Below are positions 45,606-56,577 of a stretch of DNA of 64,000 nt, piece after piece. Location: contig JAWHQI010000065.1 in the NCBI GenBank assembly GCA_033032865.1, positions 1,426,001 through 1,490,000 of the forward strand. Direction: 5' to 3'. A program made the position numbers and the translations under genes. The notes beneath the pieces are model-generated. The model saw only the letters and a program-made list of their open reading frames with translations. It was not told the origin of the DNA and did not search any database. How positions within the stretch are numbered: position 1 is the stretch's first letter; every line of letters starts with the position of its first letter. This stretch comes from Dactylorhiza incarnata. Taxonomy: Eukaryota > Streptophyta > Magnoliopsida > Asparagales > Orchidaceae.

Positions 45606-47754
45606 TGTAACACCCCAACCTTAGTTTTACCACAAATCAGCAGTCCGGCCGGGCCCCGTGATAAGAAGCAAACCAAGAAGCGGTAATAAAAATGGTACTT
45701 AGCAGGCATAAATGAAAAGTGCTAAAAGAGTACTTACAGCGGAAACAGTAAAAGAAGCTAAGGGTTAAAAGTGTACCTCAAACTTTAAATTCACAGAGCC
45801 ACTAAAAACTGAAAGAGTCAAAATGCATATAAACTGTAATCTTAAACATAGTCTGATATAAGAACCACTGGAGAAATCCCGATACATGTCCAAAACACAT
45901 AACAGAACTGACGGAACAACTACATCATGAAAAACGAACTAAAAGAAGGGCGAACTGCATGCAAGCTCATCCTAGGCGCAACACCCCACCTGTGACTCCT
46001 GTAATGAGAAGCCCAAAAATGGGTCAGCCCAACTGAAGAGTAAGAAAACTATTTCCCCTAGTGACACTAAAAATGTTAATAATTGAAGAAAACATGAGTG
46101 CGTGTCAAATACAGAAATAATTATTTTGTACCAAATAGATAATTATACTTAATTACTACGCATGTTTTTCTAACAAAGTGCCACAAACATAAATGACTAT
46201 TCTGTTGTAATTTAATCGTGTATTTCTATATAAAAATCACTATAACTACAAGGGGTTTCTGAACCGTGACGTTCACTTAAATCTTGGTGTTGCATCTTAT
46301 GCGCAATCTAACGATCCGAGTCCTTACTAACGAACGCATCACGTTCTAAGTCTCACGGACTTGGACTCGTATCTACTAAACTATAAGAGGATGTATTTTT
46401 CCCCCAACAGTTGAGGCTCCTAGGGGCTACTATGCCCTAAGAGAAAGATTGTGCGCCTCAATCTTACCACGAGCGATGACATCATTCGTGCCTCCTAAAC
46501 GATTTCTGTTATTATTTGGAATTTTAATAAAAAGTTCTACTAGTTGTTCTGCGTAGGTTCACCGTTACCCGAGAACTCTAACCTTTAAGAGAACCTCATA
46601 TCTGTACTCCACTGAATTATTTGAGTGTCTAAAAAGTACTCTAAAACATACTATCTATTATTAGTACAAAATACGAGAATATACTACTAATCAATTCTCG
46701 TCTAAAATATTTATGCGCTACTATGATATGTCTAACCAAAAGAAATAGATTTTCTTACCGTAGTACTGCGTCGCTCATATACAATACACGGCGGCATAGC
46801 TTCCTCTACTAGTAGTTTATTACGAGATCCAAGAAGAGTGTTCGTCAGCTTCAGCACCCTTATCCCAAAATCTGAAAAGATTGGCTACTCTCTAACCGGA
46901 GAGGAGTCAATCTCTACTTCCTGATCTGAACTGCAGATGGCAAAAACTGAAGGTTAGGTCTTCGGTTGAGACGGCCCAAGCCTTCGGTTGATGGAAAGAC
47001 TCCCTCAATCGTCGATGCAGCCTCTGCTGGGAGAAAAGGAGGAAGTCCCCGACGCCAAGACAGAACCAGAGGTCGACGAAAGTTTCTGCTAGAGAGGGAG
47101 AGGCTGATGCATAAGGCGACTGGGAAGCCGAATTCGTCGAGGTCTGACCGCGGCAGTGGAAGGAGAAGGATAGGGCCTGCGGCTAGACTCCCTCTTCTGT
47201 CGAGAGGAGAACAGGGAGGAGTCGGCGTTTAGGGTTTCTACGGAGGAAAGGCGGAGTGCAAGGAGGTGCGTCGACGTGCTGGGAGAATCGTCGCTCTGGA
47301 GGGCTTCGAAAAGGCGTCTGATCGCTTGTCGAGCGGTTCTGCGTAGACCTGTGCGGTTGGGAGCGATAAAAAGGAGTGGAGGAGTTACGGGAGGGCTTCG
47401 AAACGGCGTGCGGTTACAAAAAAAAATGCGTGGCATGCGTCTCTTCCTATTTTGAACCGCAACTTGATATGGGGAAAAGGATCGACTGAAATTCTTACGA
47501 AAGAATCTCACCCCTTAAAATCATAACCCAAATACACATACCTTAACAACTGTTAAGTCGACACGCTACGCCCTCGCATCAAAATTAAAATGCGAGAAAT
47601 AAAACATCAACAACTTCTATTCCTAAATTTATTATTGCGCATACACTGATCGTAAAGGAATTATACCTCAATCCGGCATAGGCTTGGTCAAACTTGCTCG
47701 AGATCGGGTCCTGCGATCAAATTTAGTTTTGCGCACTAAATTATGGGTGTTACA
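45606..47754 (-). mobile_element. Solo Gypsy LTR
   Basis: A 2149-bp LTR with perfect inverted ends (TGTAACACCC and GGGTGTTACA) and a perfect 5-bp target duplication TGCTA (45601-45605 and 47755-47759). There is no internal coding sequence, so it is what remains after recombination between two LTRs. Sense direction is minus: read that way, its start (TGTAACACCCATAATTTAGT) matches the start of the LTR at 63247. Short frames in the GC-rich part are not genes. Confidence 0.93.
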
Positions 47755-47759
47755 TGCTA

Positions 47760-47850
47760 TAAATAAGTAAATTACTCACTAAAAAGGAGAAAGGCAAAAG
47801 GGACCAAGAGTGGAGAAATCAATGTTTTTGAAAGAAGAAGAAAAGGAAAT
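47760..47850 (-). other. Segment left of the Copia insertion
   Basis: A short pyrimidine/purine-biased stretch that continues at 54663 once the Copia is removed; probably part of the minus-strand Gypsy leader. Confidence 0.35.
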
Positions 47851-48239
47851 TGTTAGAAAAGTCCATGTAAAGTCCTTGTAAAGGCCCATGTATGAGCCCA
47901 TTTAATTTCTTATTCTTCTCTCTTTCCTTTAGTCTCACATTGTGTATAAGGGACTCCTCTCTCTTTCTCTCTCTTATATATATATGTATTCATACATTGT
48001 ATTTTATACTTGAGAAACAATATACAAGGTTCCGCTCTTTTCTACATGGTATCAAAGCCTTCGGTCCGGACCTGCGGTCTCCCAATTTTTTGACCGCCAG
48101 CCTTTCCCTGCGAGCTCATTCTGCCGGCGGTCTCCTTTTTTCGTTGACCGCACCCTCCCCTGCGATCTCTGCTGCCCCTCTCTCTGTCCCGCTTGGTCTG
48201 CGTATCGGCTCTCTTATAGCCTCCCCCTTCTGACAAGTG

Positions 48240-48610
48240 GGCCCCTCTCTCTCTGATCGCTCGGCTCCGGTGCGGTCTCCCTCCTGCGACCTCCTGCTCG
48301 CAGCTCTCTCTGCTCGCAGCTCCCTCTGCCGAGCTCCCCTCCAGCGGCCTCCTGCTCGCCACTCCCACTGCCGGTCTCCCTCCATCGGCCTCCTGCTCGC
48401 CGCTCCTGCGGTCTCCCTCCAGCGACCTCCTGCTCGCAGCTCTCTCTGTCGAGCACCCCTCCAGCTGCCTCCTGCTCGCAGCTCTCTCTGACAAGCTCCC
48501 CTCCAGCGGCCTCCTGCTCGCCGCTCCTTCTGTCGGTCTCCCTCCAGCGGCCTCCTACTCGTCGCTCCTTCTGGCGAGCTTCCCTCCAGCTGCCTCTTTC
48601 CAAGTAGTCT
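48240..48610 (+). repeat. Leader repeat A
   Basis: Variable tandem units built on CTCCCCTCCAGCGGCCTCCTG, CTCGCAGCTC and TCTGTCGGTCTCCCTCC. Minus-strand frames here are artefacts of the repeat. Confidence 0.8.
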
Positions 48611-48819
48611 GTCGAGCTCCCTGAGATTGTGCCAAACTCCCTGAGATTGTGCGGTCTCCTCCCAGTGGTCTGCCACTCCAGCAGCCCCCCTCCCAGCGGC
48701 CTTATCCAACAGCCTCCTCTCTGTACAACCCCGATATTCGTCGAGTACCCTCAAGGGCTCCTTGGAACAAGGGAGAGCATCGACCCACACAGGAAGAGAG
48801 GTAGAGGCAGGGGGCGAGA

Positions 48820-48985
48820 GGGGGAGGGGCGAGCCCCCCTCTCGCCCCCGCCCCCAATATCAAGGGGGGCGAGAGGAGGAGGGGCAAGCCCCCCTCTCGC
48901 CCCCGCCCCCAATATCAAGGGGGGCGAGAGGGGGGGCGAGCCCCCCTCTCGCCCCCGCACCCAAGTAGGGGGCGAGCTCCTCTCA
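48820..48985 (+). repeat. Leader repeat B with hairpins
   Basis: About three units of CCCCCCTCTCGCCCCCGC, AATATCAAGGGGGGCGAGAG. At 48921-48955 a perfect 15-bp inverted repeat (GGGGCGAGAGGGGGG with its complement) encloses a 5-base loop, a very stable stem in the RNA. Confidence 0.85.
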
Positions 48986-49084
48986 CCCCCACGCTCAGTA
49001 AGGAAGCAGGACCTCACCATGAGGGGTGTCTAAATGCACCCCAGCGAGACCTCACCAGGAGGGATGTCTAAATGCACCCCGGCG

Positions 49085-49740
49085 TGGGGGGGGGGACTGG
49101 GAGGGCCGGGAGGCCTCCGGCTCGCCCAGAGACCTGTGGGGGCGAGCTGGGAGGGCCGGGAGGCCTCCAGCTCGCCCAGAGACCTGTGGGGGCGAGCTGG
49201 GAGGGCTGGGAGGGCCGGGAGGCCTCCGACTCGCCCAGAGACCTGTGGGGGCGAGCTGGGAGGGACGGGAGGCCTCCGGCTCGCCCAGAGACCTGTGGGG
49301 GCGAGCTGGGAGGGCCGGGAAGCCTCCGGCTCGCCCAGAGACCTGTGGGGGCGAGCTGGGAGGGACGGGAGGCCTCCAGCTCGCCCAGAGACCTGTGGGG
49401 GCGAGCTGGGAGGGCCGGGAAGCCTCCGGCTCGCCCAGAGACCTGTGGGGGCGAGCTGGGAGGGCCGGGAGGCCTCCAGCTCGCCCGGAGACCTGTGGGG
49501 GCGAGCTGGGAGGGCCGCGAGGCCTCCGGCTCGCGCAGAGACCTGTGGGGGCGAGCTGGGAGGGCCGGGAGGCCTCCGGCTCGCCCAGAGACTTGTGGGG
49601 GCGAGCTGGGAGGGCCGGGAGGCCTCCGGCTCGCCCAGAGACTTGTGGGGGCGAGCTGGGAGGGCCGGGAGGCCCCCGGCTTGCCCAGAGCCTTGTGGGG
49701 GCGAGCCGGGGAGCCCGGGAGGCCTCAGGCTCGCCCAGCT
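49085..49740 (+). repeat. Leader 50-bp minisatellite
   Basis: About 13 copies of a 50-bp unit (GGGGGCGAGCTGGGAGGG, CCGGGAGGCCTCCGGCTC, GCCCAGAGACCTGT). It yields long open frames in several phases, none of which is protein-like. Confidence 0.92.
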
Positions 49741-50372
49741 CCAAGTCGGATAGGCGGTCTGCGTTTAGCGCCCAAGAGTAGCGGGATTTGGCTATTCGCA
49801 GTCCAGTTTTGGTTATTCGCAGTCCAAGAGCAACGGGATTTGGCTATCTGCAGCCCAGTCCAAGGGTATTTTGGTAATCTAGCATTCTAGTTTTCGGCTA
49901 TTTGCAGCCCAACTTCAGAAATCCTATAAATAGGACCAAGGGGGCACCATTTGGAAGGGATCTCAGGCTAGGCTAGCTCTCTCCTCTCTCTCCCTCCCCA
50001 AGAAGTCTCTCTGTAGAGGGTGAGGAGAGGCTCCAGTGGTGCCCAAGCTTAGTAGCGGCTTGGGAGGGGAAGTTCCAAGGGGACTTCCGGGTATGTGGCG
50101 GGACCTCCCCACTAAGCCCTTGGTCCGTTTCCAAATCTAAGTGCTCTCGCCTAGAGAGTTGGCTCGAGGGAAGTAGGTGTGAGACCACCCCTTTTTGGGA
50201 CCCCGAACTCCACAGAGACCAAGTCTTGTTCGCAAGATTTCGGTTTCAACACTCTCAGCATCCTGCCGAGCAATAGTTCCTGCTCGCTACCCTGCTCGCT
50301 TCTGCTCGTTGCGGTCTCCCTGCTCCCTGCTCGCGCGGTCATGTTGTTTAGTCTCCTCTCCGCTGTGATTCC

Positions 50373-51404
50373 ATGGGATCTTCGACGGGATCCTCAGAGC
50401 TGCCTACATCCTCTCCGACAGGCCGCATGGCTTCTACTCCGGAGGTGTGTGATGAGTTAAGGATCACCACCATCTCCCTTGCTGGGAAGAAGAATTTTGT
50501 TGAATGGGTGCATTCTGTCAGACGGTTCCTCCAATCCAAGGGACTTCTGCATCATCTCACTAAGGATCCTCCTTCTGCACCTACGAATGACTGGCTACGG
50601 GACGATGGCCGTGTTCAGTCTTGGCTCCTCAACTCCCTTGATGGCGAACCCTATCAAATGTCCATGTATCACGAGACGACCAAGGCAATGTGGGATGAGC
50701 TCCATTCTCTCTACTCCGGCAAGGACAGTCTTCAGCACCCATATGACATCATCACGGATCTTCAGACTCTTGACAGTGGTGGTGTTGCCGACTTGACCTC
50801 TTTTGTTCCTCAGTCTAAGACACTGGCCGAAGCCTGGATCTGACATCAGCCAACTACTACGGATCTCGCAGCTCAGCGTGCTCAGAAGGAAGCAGTTTGT
50901 ATAGCCATGGCGATGGCTCATGTCCCGCCTCATATTCAGAGCATTCGAGCTCAGATCCTCTCATTTGCTGCTATTCCATCACTCTCTGATGTGTGCTCCA
51001 TGTTGTTAAAGGTATCACCTCCTCCTGATACTACGGGACCTCCTTCACCGGCCCTCCTTCAACAATCGTCTGTGCCATTACTATCTCTCCCTCCTCCTAC
51101 TCGTGGAAGACGTTCAGGGCCTCGGGGAAGGGGTCGCGGGGGCCGGCCACGTCTTAAGTGTTCCTTCTGTGGTAGGGATGGATACCTTGAGACGACTTGC
51201 TACCGCAAACATGGTCTGCTTCCCCGTTTGATTGCTTCTGTTGCTGCTGACAGTCCTTCTGTCGCTCGTGCTGATCTTAAAGAAGTCCGCCTCCAGCTCC
51301 TGCAACTCCACGGCATGCTTAGCCGCCCTCCTGCCTCTGTTGCCTCTGCTGCCTCATCTCCAACGAAGGTATCAAGTGTCTCTCCACTAGTTCACGTTGG
51401 ATAG
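50373..51404 (+). pseudogene. Copia gag
   Basis: Frame from ATG 50373 encodes a Copia gag: ELRITTISLAGKKNFVEWVH, then DDGRVQSWLLNSLDGEPYQM and ETTKAMWDELHSLYSGKDS. A TGA at 50841 interrupts it where CGA (Arg) fits, after which the same frame continues to 51404. The zinc knuckle at about 51160 reads CSFCGRDGYLETTC, with Tyr where the zinc-binding His should be. The protease begins in another frame, so a frameshift lies between gag and pol. Confidence 0.88.
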
Positions 51405-54400
51405 TGGATTCAGGCGCTACCCATCATATCACCTCGCTAAAACCACACCAATACTTGGATTCTCTGCATCCTAAGTGTATCACAGTAGCCAATGGCGACA
51501 CCATTCCTATCTCCGGCTCCGCTGATATCCTCCTCAATTCCTCTCTCCCTCTCCGCTCGACTCTTCATGTCCCGGGTTCCCCGTTTAATTTACTTTCCGT
51601 CAGTCGCCTCACTGTCGATTTAGACTGCTCAGTAACATTCACATCTTCTTCTTTTCTGATGCAGGATCGACGGACACAGAGTATCGTTGGTAAGGGACGA
51701 CTGCAAAACGGGCTCTACCTTCTTGATGTTTCTCCTACCGTCCTCTCTTCAGTCTCCTCCGTTGAGTGGCATCAGCGTCTTGGGCATGAGCCTTTTCCTT
51801 TCCTTCAGAAGGCTCTTCCAGATATCTCTCTTCCTGTTTTTAAGTGTGACTCCTGTATTTTGGGGAAACAACATCGTTCCTCTTTTTCTTCTCACTGTAC
51901 TCGGAGCTCTGCTCCTTTGGTTTTAGTTCATTCTGATGTTTGGGGCCCCTACAAAATACCTAGTATCTCTGGTTATCGCTATTTTATCACCTTTATAGAT
52001 GATTATTCTCGCACAACATGGTTGTATTTACTTCGTGATCGCTCCAAGCTTTACCGTGTATTTCGAGCTTTTACTTTTGAGATTCGCACGCAGTTCTCTA
52101 AAAACATAAAAACTCTCAGGACCGATAATGCTCGCGACTACTCTAGCCGTGAATTTGTGAATCTCTGTTCTGAGTTTGGGATCATTCACCAAACGTCGTG
52201 TGCATATACCCCCCCCCCCCAACAAAACAGTGTTGCTGAACGTAAAAATAGGCATCTGCTCGACGTTGCTCGATCTCTCATGATTCACATGCAGGTACCC
52301 AAAGTCTATTGGAACTTTGCGCTGTCCACGACATGTTATCTCATCAACCGTATACCTTCCTCCGTCCTCCAACATGCTACTCTGTTTAGCCTCCTTTTCC
52401 CCTCCACTCCGACATTCTCTCTCACACCCCACATATTTGGTTGTACCTGCTACGTTCACCTTCTGGGTCCATCCACAGATAAGTTGGCTCCTCGGGCGGC
52501 CAAACACATGTTTGTTGGCTATTCCCGTACTCAGAAAGGGTACGTTTGCTACTCTCCTGATACCCGTAAAGTGACTGTTTCTGCTGATGTTACCTTTCGG
52601 GAGGACCGACCTTTCATCACCGCTCCAACACCACCTCTTCCACCACAATCCTTCCCTCGACCAGTCATTCCCGTTACCACTCCACCAATACTCCCTCCTG
52701 CCTCGGCTCCTGCTCTCCACAAGCCCCCTCTTATCCGTGTCTACACCCGTCGCCCTCCTCGCTCTGCTGCCCCAATGCAGTCGGCTTCGACCTCTGACAC
52801 TCTGCGCTCTGCAAATCCGGCACCAGCCTCCAACGCTCATCCCTTGGCGAACTATGTATCCTTACATCGCCTCTCCCCACACCTTCAAACCTTTGCTACT
52901 TCATTATCCTCTATTTCTATACCTAACTCTGTGCAAGAGGCTCTCCAAAATCCTGGCTGGCGGGCAGTAATGGAAGAAGAAATGACAGCTCTCTGGGCTA
53001 ATCAGACATGGGACCTGATCCCTCTCCCTCCAAACCAGACTCTTGCTGGGTGTAAATGGATCTTTGTCATCAAGCATGCTCCTGATAGGACAATTGACCG
53101 TCTGAAAGCCCCACTGGTTGCTCGTGGTTTTACTCAGCAACAAGGTCTCGATTACGAGGAAACTTTTTCTCCAGTGGCCAAGCTCAACACGGTTCGTGTC
53201 CTCCTCTCCGTAGTTGTACATCGCCAATGGCCCTTACATCAACTGGATATCAAGAATGTTTTTCTAAATGGTGATCTACAAGAAACGGTCTACATGCAAC
53301 AGCCTCCCGGGTTTCAGACCACGGGGGAGTCCCGAGAGTGTCACCGTAAGAAGTCAATCTATGGTCTCAAACAATCCCTTCGGGCATGGTTTGACAAGTT
53401 CAGTAAGGCTGTTCGGGAAGTTGGCTTTACTCGGAGCTCGGCAGACTTCTCTCTGTTCACTCGGCGTTGTTCGAACAGTTCTTCTGTTGGTATATGTTGA
53501 TGACATCCTAATAACTGGAGATGATTCAAAGGGAATACAAGCGGTCAAACAACACCTCAGCTCCGTATTTCAAACAAAAGATCTGGGGAACCTTCGATAC
53601 TTCCTTGGTCTTGAGATCGCAAGACGTCCTGATGGACTTATCCTCTCCCAAAGGAAGTACTGTCTCGATCTTCTTCAAGATGTTGGCTACTCTGGATGCA
53701 AGCCGATCAACACTCCAATGAATGTCAATCACAAGTTGTGTGTGCATACCTCTGATGTTGATCTTCCTCTTCAAAATCCAGAATATTATTGACGACTGGT
53801 TGGAAAACTGATTTACCTAACAGTCAAAAGACCATATATATCCTTTGTTGTTGGGGTTGTCAGCCGGTTTATGCATTCCCCTCGAATGTCTCATCTTCAG
53901 GCCGTTGAACGCATCCTAAGATATCTAAAAACAGCCCCTGGTCAAGGGTTTGTATACAAAACCTCATCCTCTATTCCGACTTTGGTTGCATATTTTGATG
54001 CAGATTATGCTAGTTCCCTGGATGATCGGCACTCTACAAGTGGTTTTTGTACCTACTTTGGAGGTCATCTTGTTACCTGGCATAGTAAGAAACAAGTTGT
54101 AGTTGCTCGATCTTCAGCTGAAGCGGAGTACCGTTAAATGACATCAGTTGTCTCTGAGCTCGCATGGCTTAAAAGTCTTCTCGCGAATCTAGGAATAAAA
54201 CTTCCCTCACCAGCTATCTTATTATGTGATAGTTAAGCCGCTATACACATAGCCAAGAACCCGGTTTTCCACGAAAGAACGAAATACATTGAAGTGGACT
54301 GTCACTTCATCCGGGAGAAAGTCCAAATGAAGAAGCTAGAATTAAAGCATGTTCCGGGAACTGACCAAGTTGCTGATATTCTCACCAAGACCCTACCAAG

Positions 54401-54480
54401 TACCTTATTTTATCAATGCATGTCCAAGCTGGGTGTTTACGACTTGTACGCTCCAGCTTGCAGAGGAGTGTTAGAAAAGT
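51404..54480 (+). pseudogene. Copia pol: protease, integrase, RT, RNase H
   Basis: Protease core DSGATHHIT is at 51405. The integrase zinc region has WHQRLGH and CDSCILGKQH. The catalytic core has HSDVWGPYKIPS, DDYSRTTWLYLL, RTDNARDYSS and VAERKNRHLLD, with a ten-C run at about 52210 adding Pro residues. RT has CKWIFVIKHAPD, LDIKNVFLNGDL, then a frameshift near 53470 just before YVDDILITGDD. RNase H has YFDADYASSLDDRH and ARSSAEAEYR. Stops at 53790, 54135 and 54234 follow. The frame ends inside the 3' LTR. Confidence 0.93.
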
Positions 54481-54662
54481 CCATGTAAAGTCCTTGTAAA
54501 GGCCCATGTATGAGCCCATTTAATTTCTTGTTCTTCTCTCTTTCCTTTAGTCACCCATTGTGTATACGGGACTCCTCTCTTTTTTTCCCTCCTATATATA
54601 TGTATTCATACATTGTATTTTATACTTGAGAAACAATATACAAGGTTTCGCTCTTTTCTACA

Positions 54663-54972
54663 AAAATCAATCAAGTTCTATTCATAACCTCTTTTCTTCT
54701 CCATCTTTCTAATTTTTTGATGAAACAAGTCAAAGCTCCATGAGTGGCGAAAGAATTTGAGGAAGAGCCTCTAAGAATCACAATACAAACTAAATACTTA
54801 AAAGTGTAGAAGAAAAGAAAGAAGGCCCTGCTCCCAACGTTGCTACAGATTCCTTTGAATCCCATTCAAGGAAGTTTCCTTCGTTTGTATTCACCATGGT
54901 GGAGAAACGAATCCCCGCTCTTGTCTGCGTGTGGTCACCATGGTGGAGAAACGAATCCTCTGACACCAAATG
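54663..54972 (-). pseudogene. Minus-strand Gypsy leader and gag start
   Basis: On the minus strand, the LTR at 54973-55322 is followed by a primer site of type TTTGGTGTCAGAG (about 54965-54953) and soon by an ATG reading MVTTRRQERG, a start often seen in plant Gypsy gag. A 24-base segment around CTCCACCATGGTGA is duplicated. The frame stops soon after, and the rest of the element is missing. Confidence 0.5.
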
Positions 54973-55322
54973 ATAGGAACTTGCTATGAGACATAGAGAT
55001 CTAGAGAGAAACTACGGGAGAAGAAGAGAAGTTAGGGTTTGGGAGAGGAAGAAGAGAATACCTGAGAATAATACTTCGATAGCTGCCTTGGAGGAGCCCC
55101 GGGTCTATTTATACCCGGGGACAGAGGGGGCTGGCCGCCCCCCCCCCCCCCCCCCCCCCCCCCCCAAGTAGGGGCTGAACCGGGTTGGTTCAGCCCCCAT
55201 TCGGCCCTTTTTAATGATTGGGGACTGAACCGGATGGTTCAGCCCCGTTGCTTTGCGCGTGCTCCTTTAGTCGCCGAGAGTACTTATGCCCGGAGAATCG
55301 TAACGCATGCGGGGGCATAACA
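54973..55322 (-). repeat. Gypsy LTR (minus strand)
   Basis: 350 bp, from TGTTATGCCC at 55322 to GTTCCTATCA at 54973 on the minus strand, followed by the primer site. It contains a poly-C run at about 55139-55165 (plus strand). It abuts the gag region of the chromovirus at 55323, which suggests insertion there. No partner LTR. Confidence 0.55.
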
Positions 55323-55549
55323 TGTCGCCATTGTCTGTGCTTACTGCAAGAGGCCAGGTCATCTGCTGAAAGGTTGTCGCCGTAAGCAAAATGCTTGCTA
55401 CCGATGTGATCAGGTTGGGCACCATATTCAAGACTGCCGAATTCCCGCATAACCTCTGCAGTCTGTCCTGGGAGCTCAAGAAAAGGGTAGAGCCGTGCTG
55501 AATGTCATTACCCAGGGCGAGGCGCTTGCATCTACCGACGTCATCTCTG
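55323..55549 (+). pseudogene. Chromovirus Gag C-terminus
   Basis: Two zinc knuckles in one frame: CAYCKRPGHLLKGC (about 55350) and CYRCDQVGHHIQDC (about 55395). A stop follows near 55450, then AVLNVITQGEALASTDVISG, the usual approach to protease in plant chromoviruses. The capsid part upstream is missing. The frame ends at a GT splice-donor-like site at 55550. Confidence 0.8.
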
Positions 55550-55642
55550 GTATGTAATGCATTGTTATTAGATTTCTGCATCTTATTTTATCTGCTTTAG
55601 TATCAAACAACCTTGAATTGCATCTATGTTCTTCTTTCCTAG
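55550..55642 (+). other. Probable intron in the chromovirus
   Basis: 93 bases from GTATGTAA to TTCTTTCCTAG, T-rich, with a stop two codons in. Removing it joins DVISG to RFRVNNKW of protease in frame (phase 1). A TTTAG-containing stretch upstream of the acceptor could serve as branch region. Alternatively it is a random insertion. Confidence 0.6.
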
Positions 55643-56577
55643 GGAGATTTAGGGTCAATAATAAATGGATGCAAATTCTTTTTGATTCTGGTGCATCTCA
55701 TTCGTTCATCGCGCATCATATTGTGGATCTTTATCGTTGGCCTACTTCATCACTTGAGGTCCCTTATGAGATCTTCGTGTCTGGTCATCTGCATCTTTCA
55801 AGTTATGGCATTCCCAATTACCCGATCATGCTTGGCGAATTGCGAGTCTCAGCCGACCTCAAAGTTCTGGAGATGTCAAAGTTCAATGTGATATTGGGCA
55901 TGAATTGGCTAGTTGCGTATAAAGCAAAACAGGATTGTGTGGCAAAGAGGGTCAACCTCAGCATCGATGGCAAGGACTTCAGCGTTCATGTTCAGACCCG
56001 CAGTCACATGAAGGTAATTTCTGCTGTACGCACCACTCGTCTTCTTGAGCAAGGATGTTCTGCTTGTTTTGTATATGCTTCGCTTTCAGATTCTGCCTCT
56101 CCTCAACTTGAATCCATTCCAATCGTTACTAAATTTCCTGAGGTCTTTCTTGTCGTATTGTCTGGGATGCCTCCTGATCGAGATGTGGAGTTCTTTATTG
56201 ACTTAGAGCCTGGAACGCGCCCTATATCTAAAGCCACGTACCGTATGGCCCCGCGCGAGCTAGAGGAGCTTAGTTCGTAATTGGATGAATTTCTTGAGCG
56301 TGGTACATTCATCCCAACTCTTCACCTTGGGGAGCTCATGTCCTCTTCGTGAAAAAGGAGGGCTCCATGAGGCTTTGCATTGATTATCGAGATCTAAACA
56401 AGGTGACAGTCAAGAATAGGTATCCCCTTCCGCGCGTGGATGATCTCTTTGATCAGCTCAAGGGTAGTGCAGTCTTTTCCAAGATAAACCTCAGATCAGG
56501 TTACCATTAACTGAAGATCAAGGAATCTGACATTCCCAGAACAGCCTTCCAAACTCGGTATGGACATTTTGAATTCT
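55643..56577 (+). pseudogene. Chromovirus protease and RT start
   Basis: Protease LFDSGASHSFIAHHI is at about 55680, with the linker VILGMNWLVAYKA. The lead-in to RT is FFIDLEPGTRPISKATYRMA. A TAA at 56278 stands where Gln fits. The first RT blocks ([19 protein letters not shown]) follow with a frameshift near 56320 and another TAA near 56508. Antisense to ASA if the gene extends this far. Confidence 0.88.

Larger units (their letters stand above)
47851..54662 (+). mobile_element. Complete but inactive Copia with long leader
   Basis: A 6.8-kb element with short LTRs (47851-48046 and 54469-54662), TGTTAGAA to TTCTACA, about 95% alike by eye. Flanks GAAAT and AAAAT would be a target duplication with one change. 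A Met primer site (TGGTATCAAAGCC) starts at 48047. The leader before gag is 2.3 kb and filled with tandem repeats. Coding order is gag, protease, integrase, RT, RNase H, with stops and frameshifts. Antisense to ASA. Confidence 0.93.

Noticed and set aside
47089..47511. 140-codon minus-strand frame as a gene
   Set aside because: It sits inside the solo LTR and shows no protein similarity I recognise.
48042..48790. Minus-strand frame of 224 codons, Arg/Glu-rich
   Set aside because: Produced by leader repeat A; the amino acid pattern simply follows the DNA repeat.
49026..49890. Frames of 230-270 codons rich in Gly, Arg and Pro
   Set aside because: They coincide with the 50-bp minisatellite in the Copia leader and are open in three phases and on the opposite strand.
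52028..52840. Minus-strand frame of 270 codons
   Set aside because: Shadow of the integrase and linker region of the plus-strand Copia pol.
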